Notes: generated by a model not told the origin, from the sequence alone. Positions 37,691 through 47,325 are shown, numbered from the stretch's first letter. The stretch: 64,000 nucleotides of DNA from CAVVDT01 sp963747005 (GCA_963747005.1 CAVVDT010000008.1:682001-746000); one strand, 5' to 3'. A program made the numbers and translations.

Positions 37691-37850
37691 ATTCGTCGAC
37701 ATTCGCCGTCGTTCGTTGATGTGTATTTTGTGTTTGCAAAGCAATGGGTTATAGTTCGAGCCTGTTCGGCAAGGTCCGCCCATTGCCACGCATTTTGTTG
37801 CGACAGTGTTGCGACAGCGTTGCGACGGATGGCAAGGAAAGGGATGTTAG

Positions 37851-39107
37851 ATGGCAGGCGGCTCGGGAACCACACGTGGTGCGATTTCGCTCACGCATCG
37901 TTCGATCGACGCGTTGCGGCCGGCCGAGACGCCTTATCGGGTACCTGATCAACGCTGCATAGGCCTGGCAGTACGAGTAGCACCGAGTGGGGTTAAGACA
38001 TGGGACTTGGCATTTCGCATTCGTGGTACTGGCAAGGTGCGGCGTACGTCGCTTGGGCGGGTAAACGATGTTAGCCTCGAACAGGCGCGGGACCGCGCGC
38101 ATGAGCTAACGAGTGCAGCGCGGTTGGGTCGCGACCTTGTCGCGGAAGAACAGGAGAGTCAGGCGACCGAGGCCTTGCGGCTTTCCGTGGAAGAACTCAT
38201 TGCCGTGTATATGCGTCGCCGGGTTGAAGGCCATCTGCGGACCGCAAGAGAGATTGAGCGGCGTCTAAGGCGGGCGCTCGCGTCGATAATGGAGCGGCAT
38301 GCTGACGAAATTCGTCGGCGAGACTTGCGCGTATTGTTTGATAGATGCGTCGACGAGGGTATTGAACGCGAAGCTGAGAAACGTCGCCAAACGGTTGGCG
38401 CGATGTTTCGATGGGCATTGTCGCAAGACATCGTGGAGGTGGACCCCAGCGCTGGCTTGAGAGCCTACAACCCTGGGACGCCTCGAGACCGCGTTCTCAC
38501 TGTGGACGAAATTGCGACGCTATGGAAATGGCTCGCCTCTGGGGCGTTGCCGCCCGATCCCGCCGATATCTTAAGGCTTGAGCTATTGATTGGCGCTCGT
38601 TGCGGCGAAATTAGCGGATTATGCGTCGAGGAAATCGATCAAAGCGAATGGATGTGGACTCTGCCCGCTACGCGCTCCAAGAATAAGCATCCACGTGTGA
38701 CCCCCCTAGTTGGACTAGCGAAACATATCATCGAAGGGCGGCTTTCAATCTGTCATTCTGGTCCTCTGTTCAAGGCCGAAACAGGAACAACTTTTGCAGC
38801 GACCCATTTAGGGAATTATCTGCTGAACCGACGACATAGCTTACCAATCGCAAAGTTCACCTCTCACGACCTTAGGCGTACGGTGGCCACAATGCTGGTC
38901 GAGATGGGTTTTGCTCTTGATATTGTAGCAGCGGTGCTGGGCCACGAAGCCGGTAGCAAGGGGACCCGGACACTGGTTCGTCATTATATTCGTACCGATC
39001 TGGTCGAAAGAAAGGCCCATGTGCTGCGCAGCTGGGATGAACTCATTCAGGACATTGTGACGGGGAGAAAGGTCGGCAGGGTGGTGCGCCTTCTCAAGGC
39101 CGGCTGA
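37851..39107 (+). CDS. P4-like tyrosine integrase
   Basis: This 418-residue phage-type integrase has an N-terminal arm-binding domain (residues about 12-95), a core-binding domain and a catalytic domain with the first Arg in LIGARCGEI, HDLRRT, LGHEAG and the nucleophile Tyr in RHYIRTD. All catalytic residues are present, so it may be active. It is oriented into the island, next to the left junction at about 37690, as expected for an integrase beside its own attachment site. Confidence 0.9.
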   Translation: MAGGSGTTRGAISLTHRSIDALRPAETPYRVPDQRCIGLAVRVAPSGVKTWDLAFRIRGTGKVRRTSLGRVNDVSLEQARDRAHELTSAARLGRDLVAEEQESQATEALRLSVEELIAVYMRRRVEGHLRTAREIERRLRRALASIMERHADEIRRRDLRVLFDRCVDEGIEREAEKRRQTVGAMFRWALSQDIVEVDPSAGLRAYNPGTPRDRVLTVDEIATLWKWLASGALPPDPADILRLELLIGARCGEISGLCVEEIDQSEWMWTLPATRSKNKHPRVTPLVGLAKHIIEGRLSICHSGPLFKAETGTTFAATHLGNYLLNRRHSLPIAKFTSHDLRRTVATMLVEMGFALDIVAAVLGHEAGSKGTRTLVRHYIRTDLVERKAHVLRSWDELIQDIVTGRKVGRVVRLLKAG

Positions 39108-39369
39108 TATAGGCGCTTGGTTTCGCGATGCTCACGTCATGAGTAAACTTAGGTTCATAGCAATACCCAAAGGCATCGATGAGTCCAAGATTCAGCGACT
39201 TTGGCGGCAACTGTAGCAGGGTGAGCCATCAAGAAATTTGAATAGAGAAAAAATTATCCATTAAAATCAGATACTTGACCAAATTTCTCGCTTGTGCTAA
39301 TCTAGCCATGTTGGGGTAGGTGTGGGCATTGCCCATCGCTCCCTTTTTCCCAAGAAATCGAGGACAACC

Positions 39370-39954
39370 ATGATTGGACAACCTGCAAAGGTTCTCCGCC
39401 CTGGTGACGTTCGTCGTGCCTTGGCGTGGGCCGGGCGACGTCGCCATGGAGCGCGAAACCGGGCGATGATCTTGTTGAGTGTGAAGGCGGGGCTAAGGGC
39501 CGCCGAAATCGCCGCCCTCACTTGGCCGATGGTGACGGACAGTGGCGGCCAAATCGGCCGGATGATCGAATTGCCGGCCAACTTGTGCGAAGTATGGATC
39601 GGGCCGTCGCATACCCCTCCATGACGACCTCCGCCGAGCACTCAAGCTGTTGGCCATAGAAAAGCGAGCGAGATCGATGGGCCGGTGATTTGTTCCGAGC
39701 GCGATGGCGAGCCAATGACCGCCAAGTCGATCGTCAATTGGTTCCACCAGCTGTATGCCCAACTCGGTCTGGAGGGGTGCTCATCCCATTCGGGGCGGCG
39801 GACCTTCATCACCCAGGCCGCACGGCTGATTCACAAGGCGGGAGGGTCGTTGCGCGATGTTCAGCAGCTGGCTGGCCATCGCTCCCTCAAGACGACGGAG
39901 GGCTATATCGAAGGCGATGGTGTGGCCCAACAAAAACTCATCCGGTTGATCTGA
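39370..39954 (+). pseudogene. Small tyrosine recombinase, frameshifted
   Basis: The N-terminal part reads from the ATG at 39370 (RBS GAGGACAACC) through VKAGLRAAEIAALTW with the first catalytic Arg region. The C-terminal part reads from about 39685 with HSGRRTFITQAA, LAGHRSLKTTEGYIEG and the final Tyr. Two single-base deletions, one near 39590 and one in the ATGGGCCGG run near 39676, put the halves in different frames. An intact version would be about 195 residues. It is probably inactive unless these are sequence errors. Confidence 0.75.
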
Positions 39955-40104
39955 CCGGACCATTTCAGATTCCAAGGAACAGTTGCGCTCAATCCGAGCC
40001 AGCAGTCCGGCGGCGCTCTGGCTGAAGGCCCGCTGAGATAGCCACAGCCACTTTAACCCAAACCAATAGGAGAAGACGATGTCGGATACGGACAGTGGAA
40101 AGCT

Positions 40105-40515
40105 TTGCCCCACGAAAGAACAAACCAGCAACATAAATTGAGTGGATCAGAGGGTGAAAACCCCCAGCAGGAACATTCCACGCCTGAGGAGCGACGCACT
40201 GCCCGGATCAGGGAACTCAACGACCAACTCCGGACCCAAGGCCGAGGTGGGATGATCGTCATGACCAACGGGGTGGCCGCCCTCGGTCTTGCGCCCGTCA
40301 ATTCCATCTTCAAGGCCATCGCGGCCTTTTCGACCTTCACCCCGGACAACGATCCCTGGGCCGAGCACGATTGCGGGGTCATGGAGGTCGATGGCCACCG
40401 GCTGATCTGGAAGATTGATTACTACGATCGCAGCCGAACCTGTCACTCGCCTGACGCCGCCGACCCCAAGGTCACGGTCCGGGTGCTGACCGTCATGCTC
40501 GCCGAAGAATATTGA
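40105..40515 (+). CDS. DUF3768 domain protein
   Basis: This protein of about 136 residues contains the DUF3768 core from RIRELNDQLR to the end, with the family hallmarks FTPDNDPWAEHDCG and WKIDYYDRS. The function is unknown; members are common on alphaproteobacterial mobile elements and plasmids. The likely start is the TTG at 40105 after GTGGAAAGC; a later start would keep the whole domain. Its stop lies 8 bp before the fusion-protein gene, so the two are probably one transcript. Confidence 0.8.
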   Translation: MPHERTNQQHKLSGSEGENPQQEHSTPEERRTARIRELNDQLRTQGRGGMIVMTNGVAALGLAPVNSIFKAIAAFSTFTPDNDPWAEHDCGVMEVDGHRLIWKIDYYDRSRTCHSPDAADPKVTVRVLTVMLAEEY

Positions 40516-40523
40516 GGTGGGCC

Positions 40524-42218
40524 ATGGTTAAGTCGATCGAGGATGGGGTCGCCATGGTTGAAGCCATTTGCCTCCTCCCCGGCAATCGAACCGCCCTACG
40601 GAGGCATGAGGCCCGGATTAAGTACTCCGGCTTGCGGGAAGCCATCGTCGCCCACGACAACGCCTTCCTCTATGACTGGCTGATGGAGGCCTTCAGCTTC
40701 CAGGGCATCTCGGACGCCAACGCCCTGGGCTACATCGAGGCCCATGGAAATGCCGACTGGATGGAGATCAACTACCACCTCCAGGCAAATCCTCCCGGAT
40801 GCCCCAAGCTCACGACCTTCGATGCCTACAAGGGTTGCGGCTACCGGAAACTCTCCCAGACCTGCAATGTCCCAGAGTGGTTTGGCACCTGCGTGGTGCC
40901 TCGACTTCCCCTCAGGAAGGGCGATCTCAATCAGCTGGCCTTGGGCCTGTTCTTGTTTATCCGGGATGTCTGCAAGGGAGACTTGGTCAATTTGATCGAC
41001 ATGACCCTTGCGGCGGCGAGGCTCGGTTCCAGCGGGGAGTTCGAGCCGGCGGGCCGGCAGGGGTTGATCAAGGCCTTCAAGCCGATCTTCGGCATCGGCC
41101 CCAAGCTGATCTCGATGAGCCTGGCCTCCATCTTGATCGCCGGCGGCAGGTCGCGGCCTAGTTGGGTAAAGGTTGGACGGTCGATGATCGTCGTTGACAG
41201 TCTGGTCCACAACTTCATGCATCGCAGTGGCATTCTGAGCGCCTATGACAAGCCCCACGCCTATGGTCCCGCCTGCTATGGCCCCAATGGGTGCGAGGCT
41301 GTCCTTCGGCATATCGCAGCCAACATCGATCTCAAGGCCATTGATCCTCGTTTGCCGTCCCACCATCCAAGGCTGGTCCAAGCCGCCATTTGGCGGTTCT
41401 GCGCTGAGGGTCAACTCGAGATTTGCAACGGTCGCAAGATCGATGATCACCGGCCATGCCAGCGCTTGGATTGCCCTGTCGGTGACCGGTGCAGCCGACG
41501 CACACTCTTTCCCGCAAAGGGGGAGACTGGATCGCCTCAGCCAGGCACGGTCGCTGAACCAGCTGTCGTGACAAATGATGTCCAGGAAGAATCAGATGGC
41601 GGCACCCGTGGCCGGGGGTGGGGTGCATCGACGAGGGGGAAGTCGGTCGCCAAGCGACCTCGGCTCCAGGGCAATCGCGATTGTCTGTGCGGCTTTTATA
41701 CGATCATCAATGGGCTTCGACTTGCCCTGGAACCCGTCGGGGGGCTCTCGAGCCAGTCAGAGGAAAACATCTGGAACCATTTGATCAAATACGCGGACCG
41801 GAAATGGAGATTTGCAGGCCTCTATCTCGATGGCACAACCACCCGCCAGGTGATCAGTCTCGCCCGTGCCGGTGCAAAAAAGGCAACAAATCTCACTGGC
41901 AAGAAAGTGGTTTTCCAGCCTGTGGTGAAGGCCGACGTCACCGCCTCAAAAGGACGACTTGACGCCTTGATCGATCGCCAACTCTCCCAGGGCCGAAGCG
42001 TCATCGTGGCCGGTTTCGAATGCAAGTCCTACAGCCACTGGTCAATCATTCGGGGTTTGACCACCAAGTCGATCTGGCTGTTCGACAGCGACGGCACCCA
42101 TGCCATTCGCCTCAAAGGCTGCGCGATGCCTACCCGTCCAAAGCCCAAGGGCAACCCGCGAGTTTGGGTCAAGATCCATGGAACCTTCGTCGTCAAAGGG
42201 CCATCGAGGAGCCCCTAA
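40524..42218 (+). CDS. Helix-hairpin-helix / Cys-cluster protein fused to a C39-like domain
   Basis: This 564-residue protein is intact and unusual. Residues 1-330 resemble a DNA-glycosylase-type HhH fold: an HhH-like FGIGPKLISMSLA near 190-201, a following VVDSLVHN with an Asp at 224 in the place of the glycosylase catalytic Asp, and a four-Cys set (Cys301, 312, 317, 323) that could bind a 4Fe-4S cluster. A linker follows (about 330-385). Residues 386-560 then look like a papain/C39-fold domain: CLCGFYTIINGL (Cys389), SHWSIIRG (His505) and WLFDSDG (Asp521). GAGGTGGGCC precedes the ATG at 40524. The function is not known. Confidence 0.6.
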   Translation: MVKSIEDGVAMVEAICLLPGNRTALRRHEARIKYSGLREAIVAHDNAFLYDWLMEAFSFQGISDANALGYIEAHGNADWMEINYHLQANPPGCPKLTTFDAYKGCGYRKLSQTCNVPEWFGTCVVPRLPLRKGDLNQLALGLFLFIRDVCKGDLVNLIDMTLAAARLGSSGEFEPAGRQGLIKAFKPIFGIGPKLISMSLASILIAGGRSRPSWVKVGRSMIVVDSLVHNFMHRSGILSAYDKPHAYGPACYGPNGCEAVLRHIAANIDLKAIDPRLPSHHPRLVQAAIWRFCAEGQLEICNGRKIDDHRPCQRLDCPVGDRCSRRTLFPAKGETGSPQPGTVAEPAVVTNDVQEESDGGTRGRGWGASTRGKSVAKRPRLQGNRDCLCGFYTIINGLRLALEPVGGLSSQSEENIWNHLIKYADRKWRFAGLYLDGTTTRQVISLARAGAKKATNLTGKKVVFQPVVKADVTASKGRLDALIDRQLSQGRSVIVAGFECKSYSHWSIIRGLTTKSIWLFDSDGTHAIRLKGCAMPTRPKPKGNPRVWVKIHGTFVVKGPSRSP

Positions 42219-42533
42219 TAGAAGGCGGCAGACATGGTCGCCCCTCATAAAAACCGCCAGCCGTCACAGGAGCCAAACCATGACCAATGATGTCCATTGT
42301 CTCATCAACCGGCAACTCGCCCTCAAGACGATAAGCGCCGCAATGATCGTTACGCCCTTTCCGGCACTCCGAGCAAACGGCCATGGTGAGCTTGGGCCGC
42401 CCGAAGGCGCATCCGTATCGAACATTCAACGCCATCTCATGATGGTGACGGATGACCGTGTCCCAGTGCGCCTTGCCGCTCAGCAATGCCAGGCATTTGC
42501 AGCGGCGGGTTCTCATGATCCATACATGGAATC
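42219..42533. other. Intergenic stretch with only a weak open frame
   Basis: No convincing gene is seen. A minus-strand frame from 42516 to 42193 would encode 107 residues with a CSEC motif and several His residues, but it lacks a good ribosome-binding site and overlaps the end of the fusion-protein gene. Confidence 0.3.
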
Positions 42534-42983
42534 TTATTCTGTACGTTCTTGAGCAAGTCGTCGTTCTATTCTCGTAAATATTTTTTTCGCAATTGAACCA
42601 CGTTCGCCCCATGTATATGCGCCTCCAAATATGGTCTTGTGTTGAGATCCACCCAATATTAAAGTACACGTATCGATATCTGTTGGTACTACAGTAGCTT
42701 TCATATCCTGTCCACCCAACGAACGCATAGACATTCCTGTCATAAAAGTGATAACATATGAATCAGACAAATAAGTTATTATATTGTAGTTAAGTTCTGA
42801 ACAACAATCTTGCAGAATAGTGTATAAAACTGATGCAGAAATATAGAATAATTTACTATATTCTTTTCCAGTAATATTTGGTATTGGATTAGATTGATTT
42901 TTGCTAAAGGATAACGATTTCAACGATGTTGATTTAACAGTAATATTTGTCTGTCTATTATCTGACTTCAATTTATTCGCCAC
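42534..42983 (-). CDS. Unknown protein, AT-rich gene
   Basis: This protein of about 149 residues starts at a GTG. It is rich in Ser, Asn and Lys, with a central hydrophobic/cysteine segment (SVLYTILQDCCSELN) and a Gly-rich part (GMSMRSLGGQDM, LGGSQHKTIFGGAYT). The C-terminal GSIAKKIFTRIERRL is basic. I recognise no family. Composition is much more AT-rich than the neighbours, which indicates foreign origin. It is the last gene of a probable four-gene operon starting at 43921. Confidence 0.5.
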   Translation of the reverse strand: MANKLKSDNRQTNITVKSTSLKSLSFSKNQSNPIPNITGKEYSKLFYISASVLYTILQDCCSELNYNIITYLSDSYVITFMTGMSMRSLGGQDMKATVVPTDIDTCTLILGGSQHKTIFGGAYTWGERGSIAKKIFTRIERRLAQERTE

Positions 42984-42998
42984 GTCGCTACACCATAG

Positions 42999-43211
42999 TT
43001 AGACATTATCTAATTTCATTGGATTGTATAAAATGTCTTCTTCCAAAATGTTTTCATAGTAATTGATAGAAATTACATATTCTTTAAGTAATATAGATTT
43101 GATTTTTGTTCGAACTAAATCAGTCGATGTTTTGGAAATTTTAGTAGACTTGTAGTGATTTATCAAACCTAATACGATGGCAAACCCAATCAAGAACCAA
43201 ATAATGGCCAT
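42999..43211 (-). CDS. Small single-pass membrane protein
   Basis: This 70-residue protein has one N-terminal membrane helix (MAIIWFLIGFAIVLGLI) and a basic then acidic cytosolic tail. A strong AAGGAG lies 7 bases before the ATG at 43211, so it is very likely translated. The gene is AT-rich. It lies 36 bp after the 128-residue gene and 15 bp before the 149-residue gene on the same strand. The function is unknown. Confidence 0.6.
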   Translation of the reverse strand: MAIIWFLIGFAIVLGLINHYKSTKISKTSTDLVRTKIKSILLKEYVISINYYENILEEDILYNPMKLDNV

Positions 43212-43247
43212 GGATTTCTCCTTAATTCCTTTTCATCGCCCTCCCAG

Positions 43248-43634
43248 TCAACCTGTAGAGGGCAATTTGCGGTCTACCAGGGAGATAAGCAACTCGTCCT
43301 CAGACCGAACATCGACGTCGGCTGAAATCTCAAGGACAGTGACAGAGTACGTCCCCAGCAGCGCCTCGTTATCCAGCAAGATTCTCAAAGGCACATTGTC
43401 GGCGGCGCAAACCAGCTCGATTGTGGACTTATAGAAGAAATTCCAGTGCCGCTTCTCCTTAACGTTGAAGCTGTAACTCGCGGCCTTCAGTTCCTTCATG
43501 GGCAAGGAAGCCAGTAACTCAGCCTTGGTCGCGGTCGAAGCAATCATGATGCGATCGAAATGTGGTCGGACCACACCGATGCCGGTAATTGTCCAAACTA
43601 GCTCTTGTTCGCAGAAGGCCACGGCTATCACCAC
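43248..43634 (-). CDS. Unknown 128-residue protein
   Basis: This mixed alpha/beta protein has alternating hydrophobic strands (LVWTITGIGVVRPHFDRIMIAS; YSVTVLEISADVDV) and no recognisable motif, signal or membrane segment. The first codons overlap the last 7 bases of the upstream HTH gene, a sign of coupled translation. Base composition is close to the island average, unlike the two AT-rich genes downstream. Confidence 0.55.
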   Translation of the reverse strand: MVIAVAFCEQELVWTITGIGVVRPHFDRIMIASTATKAELLASLPMKELKAASYSFNVKEKRHWNFFYKSTIELVCAADNVPLRILLDNEALLGTYSVTVLEISADVDVRSEDELLISLVDRKLPSTG

Positions 43635-43921
43635 TGCTGACCGGTTTCTTGCGACGTGCTGGTTCGCCGTTGTGATTTAGCCCACGTCAGCACGTCGTCG
43701 CGGGCGTACAGCACGCGCTTGCCAAATTTGTTGAAAGCTGGCCCTTGCCCCTCGATGCGCCATCTTGCAAGGGTGACTTCACTAACCCGCAACAGCCGCG
43801 CAGTCTCAGCAGTGGTGAGGTAGGTTTGTGGGTCGCGCCGTTTTGGCCTCTTGGGCTTCGGCAGCAGTCCCTCCAACAACCAAATCCGTAGTTTACCCTT
43901 GGGGGTGATCGTCCTTAACAT
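43628..43921 (-). CDS. Helix-turn-helix protein (excisionase/MerR-like HTH_17)
   Basis: This 97-residue protein contains one winged-helix DNA-binding unit: YLTTAETARLLRVSEVTLAR, then WRIEGQGPAFNKFGKRVLYARDDVLTWA, the standard HTH_17 pattern. Such proteins serve as excisionases or small regulators on mobile elements. It heads the minus-strand operon with the three unknown genes and could regulate them or the island's excision. Confidence 0.75.
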   Translation of the reverse strand: MLRTITPKGKLRIWLLEGLLPKPKRPKRRDPQTYLTTAETARLLRVSEVTLARWRIEGQGPAFNKFGKRVLYARDDVLTWAKSQRRTSTSQETGQQW

Positions 43922-44084
43922 ATTGGCTCCAATACATTTTTTGGTCTTTTATGGCAGTTATTAAGGGCAGTCAGAAAAGAACATTCGAATGAAAATCAGA
44001 GGGATGTCTACGACCGCGCGGACGCAAGGTCAAGACGGCCTGCGTGGCAGTTGTACGCGCACAGTTCCAATATGTGCGCACGAT

Positions 44085-44579
44085 CTAGGCTTGCATAGCC
44101 GAAGGAATGGTAGTTGGCTTAGCTGCCTCTCCTATGCAATTCCAAGAATCGTAACGCCACGGCTGCACCATCTCCAGCGTCGTAATGCGGGGAACAAACC
44201 TTAAGGGAGTTTGTTCTCCGATCTGGTCAAGCCGCTTTAGTAGCAGTAATACCAGCTCCTCCGGAACAAATAACCACGGTCGAACTGGCCAAGTTTTGGG
44301 AAGATAGCTATTTCTACTTAATGCAAAGCAAACTAGATCCCAATTTTCATGCCATCCTTTGAGACGTTTTACAAGTTCAACAAGCTGTTTACTGTAAGTT
44401 ATTTCACAAAGAAAAATATAATTATTTCTAAAATCGCACGCTACAGCATCGCAATACCAATGTGGACCGGTCGTATCTGGGTTCACACCTTCATTCAGTT
44501 GAATACAGCATTCCATATTCACAAAAATGGCCCGATCAGACCGAAGGTAATCTACAACGACAGTTTCGTAAAAGTTCAT
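44085..44579 (-). CDS. Conserved hypothetical protein, possible PD-(D/E)XK nuclease fold
   Basis: This 164-residue protein carries GPHWYCDAVACDFRN followed by FLCEITYSKQLVELVKRLKGW. The order Asp...Glu-x-x-x-Lys on adjacent strands resembles a PD-(D/E)XK core, with ITYSK as the E-x-K strand. It continues with WPVRPWLFVPEE, and the whole pattern is familiar from hypothetical proteins in rhizobia and sphingomonads. No function is established, and the nuclease idea is inference. It stands alone between the HTH operon and the second integrase. Confidence 0.6.
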   Translation of the reverse strand: MNFYETVVVDYLRSDRAIFVNMECCIQLNEGVNPDTTGPHWYCDAVACDFRNNYIFLCEITYSKQLVELVKRLKGWHENWDLVCFALSRNSYLPKTWPVRPWLFVPEELVLLLLKRLDQIGEQTPLRFVPRITTLEMVQPWRYDSWNCIGEAAKPTTIPSAMQA

Positions 44580-44670
44580 CGACCGACTTAGCCCCTTATG
44601 CGTTTCTTTGCCGTTAGCACGGACGTGGAAGGACGCGTCGTTACAAATCTAGACGCACGGCTAAAATGCA

Positions 44671-45889
44671 TTATTCCCGCTTTAAACGCACCCTAGCCTT
44701 GTGTCTGGATTGTTGCCTGCCAGCAGATGGATTCATAGCAGCAGCAATGCGCTCACCAATCAAATTTGACGCTTCCCGCATGGGATCACTTGCCAAATGC
44801 GCATATCGCGCCGTAGTCGCTGGCTGGCTGTGCCCTAGCAGCCTGCCAATGATCGGCAGGCTCAGCCCCGCACCCGCCGCCACTGATGCAAACGAATGCC
44901 GCAGGTCATGGATGCGCACGTCATTCAACCTTGCAGCCTTGCGGATACGCCGCCACGGCTTCTGCATCTCAACCAAGTGGGCACCTGTTTTTGCCCCGGC
45001 AATCACATAGGGGTTGTCCTGCATGCGCGGCATGGCGTTCAGCACATCGACGGCAGCGGCGTTGAGGTAGATCTCCTTCGCCCCCGTCTTTTAAATCGGG
45101 CAAGCGCAATACCCCATTCTCAAGGTCAACGTAGTCCCATTTCAACGTGACGATTTCTGATAGTCGCGCACCCGTAAGGATCAGCAGCCGGATCGCGCCA
45201 ATGAAATGAGGGGACTCAATTTTCCTGACCTCAGGGTCCGTCAGTACACGTCCCAGTCGGTCAAGCTCTTCGGTGGTGAGGTATCGCTTTCGCGGCTTCT
45301 CCTTGTTTTTGTTCACGTGTCTGCATGGGTTGGTGCCATCTGGCCGCCGGCCATCCCTCTCCGCCAAGTTCATCATTGTGGACAAGGTACCTAGTGCCCT
45401 GTTGGCCTGATAGGGTATGTGCCCTAGGTCATCATGAAACCGTTTAACGTCGCCCCTAGTAACGTCACTGACGCGGATTTTGCCCAATGCTGGGTTGATG
45501 AACAGCTCCACCGCTCTCCGGTACTCACGCGCCGTGCTGGGCTTACAGTTCTTAGCCACGTACTTTTTGAGAAACCACTTGCCCAAGTCTGCCACTGTAT
45601 CACCGTGCTTCATTCTCTCACGTTCACCGACAAGGTCCTCCCCTGAGACGCTCAACCCAAGTAGCCTCAGCGCCTCATCACGTGCGGTTTTCGGAGTCCA
45701 AGGCGATCCATGCCGCCCGATTGTCAACCAACGTTGGTGACCATCGGCACGCGTTTTGAGCACGTAAAATTTGCCACCTGATGGGCGGCAACGTACTCCA
45801 AAGCCTTGAACGTCCGTATCCCAAATGAAAGCGTCGCGTTCAGTCGCCTGAAGCCGATCAACCTTGTTTTTCGTGATTGTAGCCTTCAT
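44671..45889 (-). pseudogene. Tyrosine integrase with one frameshift
   Basis: The N-terminal 285 residues (arm-binding MKATITKNKVDRL, core domain, first catalytic Arg in LTGARLSEI) read from 45889. The C-terminal part with HDLRHSF, LGHSQPATTARYAHL reads in another frame from about 45090. The shift lies in a run of four A in TTTAAAAGACGG: removing one A restores a continuous protein of about 405 residues. The gene begins 160 bp from the tRNA-fMet fragment, so it is the natural integrase for that site. Confidence 0.8.
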
Positions 45890-46048
45890 GATTTTGTTCT
45901 CTTAAATAGGAAATTAATCAAGGCAACCAATTGGCAACCGCGCTAGAGAATACACCCGATCAGATCATATGCAATAAGATATTGTAAATTCAAATGGTTG
46001 ATATAAAGCGACCACGTGCGATAAAGCCATATATCGGTGCCTTTCAAA

Positions 46049-46094
<46 letters not shown>

Positions 46095-46109
46095 CAAAAT
46101 CAAGGGGTT

Positions 46110-47244
46110 AAGCCATGGCTTGCGGCAGCGGCAGCATGATGAAAGGGTGCAGCTTGCGGCGGTACACAAGGCGGCGCGGTTAGAGCTTCAATCCGCCTAC
46201 CTTGCCGAGCAGAGGCGCATCCGGCTTGAGCGTGCGCGGCGGCAGCCGAAGGGTCTTGCCGCCTTTCTTGGCCGCGTCACCGGCATCGCGCTCATGACGA
46301 AAAAAAGGTGCAGCGCTATCGCGACCGCAAACGCTACCGCGCCTATCTCGCCCTGCGCGCGGCCCTGCGGCAGGCCCAGCAGGACGAGCGCGGCGCGCTC
46401 GCCCGCCGCCATGAATTACAGTTCGCCGATATACGGCGCCGTTCGCGGGCGCTGGATCAGATCGAAAAGCGCGAGCGGCAAACGTTGGAAACCGCCGCGC
46501 TGAAAGCGCGCCGGCAGGCGATCAATGCCCGCCATGTCCACATGCCGTCGCTGGCTGCCGCGCGCATACGGCAGGGTGGTATCGATGCGCAGGAAAACAC
46601 GGGCGCCCCTGGCACAGGACTTTGCGCGCATTGCGGGGCAGGCCGCGCAAGTCCGCCTCGCGCAGGCGTTGGGGCGCGTATCGGATGGCGGTGAAGACGG
46701 AAGCGGCGAGGGTGGCGGCGCGGATGTACCCGCGCCCGCCGCCGATGAAAAAACTCGGCGGCGGCGTGAACGGCGGCGCAGGCGCAAGGCGCTGATCTCT
46801 GCTTTTGCCAGCGCCGTGGAAGATTCTCAGGGCGACGGCGAGGGACGCGCTGGCCGTGCCGATGATCCGAAACCCGCCGCGGACGCTGAGACCGCAGCGC
46901 GGCGGCGGAAGCGGCGCGAACGGAAGAAAAGAAAGCGCCAGCGCGCCGCCTTGCTCAGTGCCTTCCGCAACGTGGCTGGCGGCAGAGATGATGACAGCGG
47001 CGAAGGCGGCAGCGCGGAGGCGCCCGCGCCGGCAGCCGAAGAGAAAATCCGCCGCCGCAAACGCAGACGCGATCTGGATCAGGAATTCGACAGCGCCTCG
47101 GGCGCCGAGGGTCGCAGCGGCGATAGAGATTCGAGCGGCGGGCCGCGCCGCCGCAGGCGCTCACGCGGTCCGGACCCGCCGGAACCTCGCGGCCCATCGC
47201 CGCCGCGCCGCAAGCGCAGGCGGAATCTCGGGCCGGGCACATAG
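46110..47244 (+). pseudogene. C-terminal part of a relaxase/mobilisation-like protein, frameshifted
   Basis: Three successive frames make one protein-like path: RVQLAAVHKAARLELQSAYL and QPKGLAAFLGRVTGI (46130-46300), then RYRDRKRYRAYLALRAALRQ (46308-46600), then a long charged tail to 47244. The middle part resembles tails of alphaproteobacterial mobilisation relaxases. The tail has three degenerate repeats of about 45 residues, each with an acidic Gly-rich part, a PAPAA-like part and a basic Arg run. The N-terminal catalytic domain is absent, and the remnant begins right at the tRNA fragment. Confidence 0.5.
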
Positions 47245-47325
47245 CGCCACCGGGTCTCGCCTGACATTTTGGCTTCCATGTTCGTGATATGTTCTTTACC
47301 ATGGGGCTGTGGGTCGCGAGTCGGA

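Noticed and set aside
39120..39220. Short open frame of 25 codons beginning MSKLRFIAIPKG
   Set aside because: Too short, with no ribosome-binding site or recognisable context; probably a gene relic or chance frame.
42193..42516. Minus-strand gene with CxxC-type motif after the fusion protein
   Set aside because: No ribosome-binding site, it overlaps the coding end of the opposite gene and matches nothing known; kept only as a note.
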